Shown here: positions 57,751 through 64,000 of the stretch, piece by piece
How the letters are laid out: the number at the start of each line of letters is the position of its first letter
Position numbering within the stretch: position 1 is the stretch's first letter
Assembly: GCA_026545765.1 (NCBI GenBank)
Contig: CM048842.1
Span: 30,739,167-30,803,166 of the forward strand
DNA length: 64,000 nucleotides
Reading direction: 5' to 3'
DNA from: Plantago major
Taxonomy: Eukaryota > Streptophyta > Magnoliopsida > Lamiales > Plantaginaceae
Made by a program: the position numbers and the translations under genes
Notes under the pieces: generated by a model
Told to the model about the DNA's origin: nothing
Database searches by the model: none
The model's input: only the letters and a program-made list of their open reading frames with translations

Positions 57751-58712
57751 TCATCTGTAAGTTCCTACGCGTTCATCAGTAACTCTTGCTCCATTTCCCA
57801 CGCGTAGGTCGACTTCCCCTGGTCTAACCATCCTGCTTTCACTTAGCCCATTTACGTCATTCGTAATGTGTAAGCCACATGCCGTATCTAATACCCAGCA
57901 GTTCGTGTTATATGTAGACATGTTAATTTCAATAACATACGTACCTTTGGTGGATCCAGATGCACCATGTGTCAAGACTCCATCAGCCTTTGCTTTCTCG
58001 CAATTTCTCTTCCATTGTCCCTTCTGCTTACAGTAGGGGCATACATCCTTTTGTACCTTGTCTTTCTTTTGAATTCCACTTTGAGCCTTAAGAGCAGGAA
58101 TCGTTGGCCTAGCCTTGGATAAGGACTGTCCATAAGTCTTTAGCATATTGTGGAGTTCAGGCAGTGTAGCTTCTTTGACATTCATATTGTAGTTCACAAT
58201 GAACGTTGCATATGAATCCGACAATGATTGTAGGATAAAGATGACGGAAAGACGGTTCTCAAATTTGATACCAGCAGTTGCTAGCTTTTCAATTAATCTA
58301 ATCATATTGAGAACATGTTCACTGAGACTTCCTCCCTCTTGGAGTATGCATTTGAAGATCTCTCTAAGCAGATCAAACTCAAGGCTTTTCGACTCTGAGT
58401 CAGAAAGGTTTTTGAGATGTTCCAAAATCTCATAAGGCATCATTTCATAATGTTGCCTTTGCAGCTCGTGTTCATTGCAGCAAGCATTATACACTGCGCA
58501 TTCTTAGCGTCATCCAAATGCTTTTGGTGAGCTACCATATCAAATATGGCAAGCTCTTCAACAGCTTCAGGTACAACTGGAATAGGAGTGTCCAACACAT
58601 ATTCAATTTTCTCTTGCCTGAGAAACAAACGAACGTTGCGGATCCAATCCAGAAAGTTTGGACCAGTCAGAGTGTATATATCCAAGATACTATTAACAGA
58701 TAAATGAGACAT
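57751..58712 (-). pseudogene. copia Gag and protease of C
   Basis: ATG at 58712 (MSHLSVNSILDIYTLTGPNF). A one-base shift near 58470 moves the frame, after which 240 codons are open with the UBN2-type gag domain. The zinc knuckle reads CPYCKQKGQWKRNC: the spacing fits CX2CX4HX4C but Gln stands where His should be. The protease motif CWVLDTACGLHI keeps its Asp. Stop at 57751. Confidence 0.85.
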
Positions 58713-59628
58713 AGTATTCGACCTAAAAGAAGTATATATAAAACTGAAATTAATAACAAAACAATTTTTATGATCACAGACAACGACTAAATAAAAAAGG
58801 ACTTTTGTCATATTTAGCTCCCACTATTTTCACATATTCAACGACCCCATATGAAGAGTACGAACTCATATCAAATATAGTCATAGTGGCCAAGATCCAC
58901 ATTCCCACTATTACAGCCCCAACGGAGACTGATCACTGCAATAGTTGAACTGGTAGGTCTCTAAACCAATTGCTTTTGCAACTCTTGGTTGATCAAACCT
59001 AGTTAGATCGACGTCCCTAGACTATTCCGTCGCGGGGGCGACAAGACATAGCTAAGTAAGTCATAACCATCACACGGTAACGCACAATGGACCTATGAGT
59101 GGGTTCTCGCCTCGTAGAACGGAGCAAACACGGGGTGTAAATACTTTCGAACGAAAAGGTCCGAAACACCACTCAATTGTGAGGATGACGTCTTTCGAAC
59201 CAAGTTCGAGACTTAAATTTGAACGGGGAACATTTAATTGGGGTACATAATCGCTAAACCAAGATCCTTAACGTGCATTAAGTAATGGGCTCCGCATACC
59301 CATACATAATGCGAACTCGAGTGCCATATACAAATTTACAATAAATCATATAAACATTTAAAACAAGCATAACCATGCATGACCGGACTACATTGATATA
59401 TAAATTTACAATAAATCAATAACATATAAAATAAGCATAATTATGCACAAGTCAAACAACATGCTATACAAATAAATCATAACATAATCTTACGGGTACA
59501 ATCGAATTGTTGTGAGTCAAAGTTTGTAATAAATAATAATTAAAATCTTCTAAAGAAAAAATAGAATGCTTTTAATTCAAAATATATATCATTCTGCAAT
59601 TTGAAACTAATTCAGGGGCCCTTTAGCA

Positions 59629-59706
59629 TAAGTTCGAAACTTCTGGGCTGAAAAACAGAAGTTCGAAACTTCTGGGGTTAGAAAACAGAAGTTCGAAAGT
59701 TCTGGG
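59629..59706. repeat. three heat-shock-element-like palindromes in leader of C
   Basis: AGAAGTTCGAAACTTCTGGG-type units recur about every 30 bases (near 59629, 59657 and 59688; the third reads GAAAGTTCT). The first two contain CGAAACTTCT, an exact nGAAnnTTCn heat shock element core. Function is inference. Confidence 0.5.
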
Positions 59707-60090
59707 CTTTAGAAAATGTTTTTAAAAACATTAATGGCAATTCTGTAAATATAACAAATTCCTTATTCACAACCCAAGTCCCTGGAGAGAATCGAATTCT
59801 CAAAAGGCAGTCCTTTAAGTTTCATAACTTCATATATTCAGTCCCTGTAACTAAACGAAGTTTTCCAAACAACTCGGTTTCAGTTTCTTAAGGCATGTAT
59901 AGGTTCGAAACCTTATTCCTAACATCGATAAACATCAAGATTTTACGATTCATCATCCAAGACAACGAATCGATCAATATGGCTGCGAATCAAATCGCGA
60001 TTCCGAGATCCGTTTTCTTCTTACACCAATGACCCAGATTCCCGTATACAATATAGTCCAAATCGATCGAGGTGGAGCAAGGGAGAATCC

Positions 60091-60133
60091 GTGAAGCTTG
60101 TATAGCCGCCATTAATGGCGGCCAGAGCTTCAC
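60091..60133 (-). repeat. hairpin in 5' leader of C
   Basis: An 18-base perfect palindrome, GCCGCCATTAATGGCGGC (60105-60122), lies inside a longer stem formed by GTGAAGCTT and AGCTTCAC. It is close to the primer site in the element RNA, where dimerisation or packaging signals would be expected. Confidence 0.65.
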
Positions 60134-60447
60134 GAGTTCTGTGATTGCCCGTCCATGGCGATCTGTTCTGGGAATCGAGTCGAATCGGGGGGGAGACTTT
60201 ACGATCAAGGAGATGAACCCAGTTCAATTAATCAGCAAACCCAGTTAGATGCAAAGAACGATGATGAACAGATAGATATACAGAGGAACAAAAAACGATG
60301 AAGAACACGCAGAAGAAGAAAGAACAGAACAAACCCAGTTCGTGGCTTTTGTTGCAAGCCCAGATTCTTAATCCCAATTATTATTTTATCAAACTTCACT
60401 CACGGAAACATATTATAACACGTAAATAATCGTTTAATCAGGCCTTA

Positions 60448-60459
60448 GCTCTGATACCA
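60448..60459 (-). promoter_or_regulatory. primer binding site of C, tRNA-Met(i)
   Basis: TGGTATCAGAGC on the minus strand, one base from the LTR. Confidence 0.85.
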
Positions 60460-60460
60460 C

Positions 60461-60915
60461 TGTTGGAAAACGTAAAATGTAACACGATAGTACACGCAGT
60501 GGAATTTGGAAAATTTTAAACTTACTGACAACGATTATTATAGAGTGTAATTGTACCTACTTGGCTACTTCCAGCAAAAGCAATTCCAGCTCAGGATCAG
60601 GATCAAATCACGTTTGTTCCATATGAGATTAAATCTTTGAGTTCTAATCAAATAAGGAGTCCATCTCCACGTGGGTCTTTGTGATCACATAATATTAAAA
60701 ATAGACCAACGTGGTCTTCATAATTCTCACTCAATTTCATTCTTGACATTGAATACTCACTAAATAGTTTGAAGAACCTCCTAGCGTTCTTGGTAGAATT
60801 AATCCTTGCGATCTGGGGTTGAGGAATAATGTCGTTCTTGGACCATAACGAGGTGTTGGATCAAGTTGAGCAGGAGGAGCTAATTGAAGATATTACTCCC
60901 GAGGATCTTGAAGAG
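60461..60915 (-). repeat. 5' LTR of C, rearranged and truncated
   Basis: 60461-60600 matches the left LTR directly. 60601-60915 matches 31816-32133 as the reverse complement. D3 starts at 60916, so the remainder is outside the window. Confidence 0.75.
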
Positions 60916-62310
60916 TGTTAGGAATATCTGTTAGTATTTTGATCATTCATCACATTTTCTTATCTTTGCCAGAAAGGTGATTAAGTACTCTTAGTTCACT
61001 TGAACATTGTAAAAGAGGAAATCACTGAGTATGATTAGTCTAGTAAATCTTGTAATAGGATTATAGGTCTCTGAATGTAATTTTTATTTCCAAGAAGACC
61101 ATGAAGATCAATCCTAGCAATGGAGCTTTTCTGAAGATTACAAGACCGGAGATTGCACAAGATTTATGAAGACACCAAGGTTTAGTCTCACTCGGAAAGA
61201 CTATGTCCTTAATCCTTTCTTAAGTACATTTAGTTACTTTTGAAACATGATTCTGGAACATATGACATCATGAGTATGGAGCATGCAAGCCATCAGAAAG
61301 GCTAATGTATCCGTTGAAGACTACAGGATAAGAAATAGTACATATGCATTAATTGCATCAGCAGAAAAGCCGCTCAAGACAAATCCTCTCGAGATATGAG
61401 ACAAGGACTTCGAGTACTCATTTCAAGATAAGTATAGATCGAATTTGAATTGTGTCTAACGGATAACATCCCAACGACTCTCTAATTCATCTATAAATAT
61501 CACACACTTAGATCCGAGAAATACAACAACAAAAGGAACGATCTAACTTGCAAACTTACAATCTAGCAAAGTATTCTCTCAAGCACTCTACTACCCTTTC
61601 TCGAAAGCTTTCTTGAAGAATCACTAGTAGTTCTAAGTCATTCGAACCTTAACAAGAGATTGTTATTCGTGAAAGAGTTGAATCGGATAACCTTCAAGCT
61701 CATTCTCCGTAACGGACATCAATTACATGGGTCGATAAGAAGCGATTGCCATACACCGAACAAGTGTATTAAGTAGTCTTGTTCTATTAGGCTCTCGAAA
61801 CATAATCGAAAAGTTATACAAAGCCTCTCGACAAACCTTATAACCAACACCATCAAGGCGTGGAGTAGAGGAAGTACTTGATTTGGGAAATCGGAATAAC
61901 TCAAGGTTATCTGATTAGAGGAAGTACTTAGCTCTAGGAGTCAGAATAACTCGGGGGAACATTTGGTTGGGAACCATCTTTAGGAATCTTAGAATAGGAT
62001 TATTGTAAGGTGAACTCAATTATCTGTTCTAGTGAATTCTAGGTCTCAGAAAGACCGAAGTGGATTAGTTGGAGGATTACGCCACCTCCAGATACCACTA
62101 TACTTGTTGTGTTATTTACCTTTCTGTATTTATCTTTCAGCAAAGCACACACACATACTTTTTGTTTCTACACTTACCTATCTTAAAGTCTTCCGCGCTC
62201 TGAATTAAAGTATCTGAAACCCCTGTGTTTCGAGAAATCGTGTTTATCGACAAAGTTTTAAAGACTATTCACCCCCTCTAGTCTTTTACTTTGCCGTTAT
62301 CCGACCAACA
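60916..62310 (+). repeat. 5' LTR of D3 (1,395 bp)
   Basis: TGTTAGGAATATCTG to CCGACCAACA. It is shorter than the other family D LTRs and lacks the terminal AACAAATTTCC-type units. The LTR end shares the common TCTAGTCTTTTACTTTGCCG stretch with the rest of the family. Confidence 0.8.
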
Positions 62311-62312
62311 AG

Positions 62313-62324
62313 TGGTATCGAGCA
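62313..62324 (+). promoter_or_regulatory. altered tRNA-Met primer site of D3
   Basis: TGGTATCGAGCA, with the same missing A as in D4. Confidence 0.7.
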
Positions 62325-62425
62325 GAGGTTCCAAGCCTTCAAAGATCGAACCTAGATCCCCAGATAGGTGAAGAAACTTTGTCCATTTCTGAGGACTATA
62401 TAATTTGTGTGTTAAGTGTGCAGGT

Positions 62426-64000
62426 ATGTCTCTAAGTGATGCACCCGTTCTGAAGCCAGAAAACTACGAGAAATGGAAGAACAACATAATGCTCCATCTG
62501 GAGGCCATTAGTGATGAGATGATCTATATCATCAATGAAGGGCCTATCAAAATCAGACAACTCAAACAGCATCGAGGTGTCTGATGGAAGAAAAGCCTCA
62601 GACAAGGAAGATGAAAGCGAGGATGCGACTGCTAGTGTGATAGTGGTCGTGTTGCTCGTGGAAGCATTATGTATGAAGACAAGCCAAGAGAGCTCTGGAC
62701 ATCTGAAGATGCCAAGAGACACAGATTGGATGGTCAAGCTCGTAATATAATCATCAGATCGACACTTGAGCACATACAGTGTAAACTGTGGGGTGCTAAA
62801 ACGGCGAAAGTTGCCTGGCAATTGATTGAAGAAATCTGTGCCGGAACTGAGAAAACCAAAGAAAACAAGTTCGAAGTTCTTAAATTGAAGTTCCAAAACT
62901 TCAAGCAAGGTCCCACTGAAACTCTGGAAGAACTTGATTTCAGGTTTACTACTCTTATGAGTGATATGGCTGCACTTAGTGAAAGCAATGATACTCCAAT
63001 CGTAAAAGATTAAGACTATTGTCAAGTCTCAATCACAACCTGGAGCACACTAAATTCTTTTATTTCAACCAAGGAATGCCAAATATTACTCGATCAATGA
63101 CTCTTCTCTCATCTTGCTCATCAGAGATTATGAGACAACTCGGAGAGAACAAACAATGAGAAGTTGCAAAGTGTTGCTCTAGTCTCTCAAGGTACTTCAA
63201 AAGAAAGATACCAAAGACGATTCAAGAAAATGCTCTTGCACTAAGACACATGAATAAATTTGTGAGTCAAGAGATTGAGAGAAGAAAAGCTAAAGAAAAG
63301 TGAAAAAGCATCTCGCCCAAACTATCATCAAGATAAGAACATTCAACTAAACAACTCTCAAGACCCCATTCGAAAGGTGTTAATCTTGAATCAGCAGAGA
63401 TAGGAAATGATATCGCTTCTATTGTCAAAAGCCTGGTCACTTCAAGAGAGATTGCCCTGCTTTAAACAAGCTCAAGACAGGTGACAAGAAGGACAGAAGA
63501 AATTACAAAAGAAATCAAAGGGCCTTACTGACTGAAGAAAGGAAGAAGATTCAAATCCAACTTGATGCTCTAGATATTGAGATGATTCAAGATGTGGAAT
63601 CAGATAACTCAAACCTACCATCACCAGAATTGTGTGGAATCACCCACGACGTAATCGACTTCGGCCTTAAGAAGAATGAAATGTGTGGAGTTGCTGAGAT
63701 TGCTGGTCCAGACATCTCCAACATTGAAATGTGTCTTATGGCTGATGAGGTAACAAACATTTCACAATTTCTGTACTATGAGAGTGATGATGGAATTGAG
63801 GATCTGGAGTTAATCAGGAGTGAATTGGATCGTTATGAGAAAGAATTTCTGGAAGCACAATCCAAAACCAGAATTCTAGAGGAAAGCAAAGAAACTCTTG
63901 AAAAAGAGGTTTCTGATCTAACCAGGGTATCTAAGAACAAGAGCGCTGAAATAGCCCTTCTGAAAAATCAGATATCTGAAAATGAAAATTTTCACAAACT
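62426..64000 (+). pseudogene. Gag of D3, partial and heavily frameshifted
   Basis: ATG at 62426 (MSLSDAPVLKPENYEKWK), lost by a shift after about 45 codons. Pieces of the capsid-like region (62669-63013), the zinc knuckle (about 63405-63455, with a missing base in the codon after the first Cys region) and the coiled coil (to 64000) can be followed in changing frames. Most breaks are single-base losses. Confidence 0.8.

Larger units (their letters stand above)
58713..60447 (-). other. long 5' leader of element C
   Basis: About 1.7 kb between primer site and gag ATG, unusually long for copia. It has no convincing ORF. It holds three repeats of a GAAGTTCGAAACTTC type and a 43-base hairpin, annotated separately. 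Confidence 0.55.
31600..60915 (-). mobile_element. Ty1/copia element C, interrupted by B and D3
   Basis: A minus-strand copia element with gag, protease, integrase, RT and RNase H in that order. Its 3' LTR (left) is split by element B; its 5' LTR (right) is entered by D3 at 60916, so its end lies outside the window. A tRNA-Met primer site abuts the right LTR and a purine tract abuts the left LTR. All reading frames are broken. Confidence 0.85.
60916..64000 (+). mobile_element. SIRE-type copia copy D3, 5' part
   Basis: Plus-strand copy of a diverged family D member, inserted into the inverted part of C's LTR. AAGAG (60911-60915) would be its target duplication. LTR, primer site and the first 1.6 kb of gag are visible; the rest is outside. 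Confidence 0.8.

Noticed and set aside
59990-60227. Short minus-strand ORFs near the primer site of C as a leader gene
   Set aside because: Two overlapping frames of about 70 codons with no start context; the sequence is better explained by the hairpin region.

Overview
This window is a nest of transposable elements in plant nuclear DNA. It carries Ty1/copia elements primed by initiator tRNA-Met, Ty3/gypsy elements of the Tat type (a second RNase H and an antisense gene), a hAT transposase fragment, and short AT-rich GT-AG introns. I see no intact host gene. The element types suggest a flowering plant, most likely a eudicot; nothing here fixes the species.

Layout, outermost layer first. (1) A hAT transposon ends at 10781. 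A copia copy (D2, to 10035) sits in it, and a Tat gypsy element (A, 1-7724) sits in D2. (2) 10782-13315 is unassigned DNA. (3) A small non-autonomous LTR element (E, 13316-31549, TSD CTATC) is split by a SIRE-type copia element (D1, 14565-30806, TSD GATTG). (4) A second copia type (C) starts at 31600 and leaves the window on the right. Its left LTR is split by Tat element B (33065-54253, TSD GTAGT). B is itself hit by a deleted copia copy (D4, 34894-40437) and by a probable solo LTR (42400-43759). C's right LTR is entered by another SIRE-type copy (D3, 60916 onward).

Three gene systems stand out. Elements A and B each carry, between pol and the 3' LTR and on the opposite strand, a spliced gene with its own TATA box, a non-coding leader exon and three coding exons. 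It encodes the protein family annotated elsewhere as 'putative gypsy type transposon'. A 14-base palindrome lies just after its stop codon, and A has a second small antisense gene with the same palindrome. D1 carries, downstream of pol and on the sense strand, a very large accessory gene (about 1,700 codons) with its own TATA candidate and a block of small exons, all in phase 0 and separated by 78-86 base introns. It has no visible membrane segment, so the usual label 'envelope-like' does not fit.

Most retroelement reading frames are broken by stops and frameshifts. The better preserved ones are the RNase H-integrase frame of B, the integrase frame of D4, and the accessory gene of D1. All coordinates and splice sites were read by eye; no alignment or database search was run.
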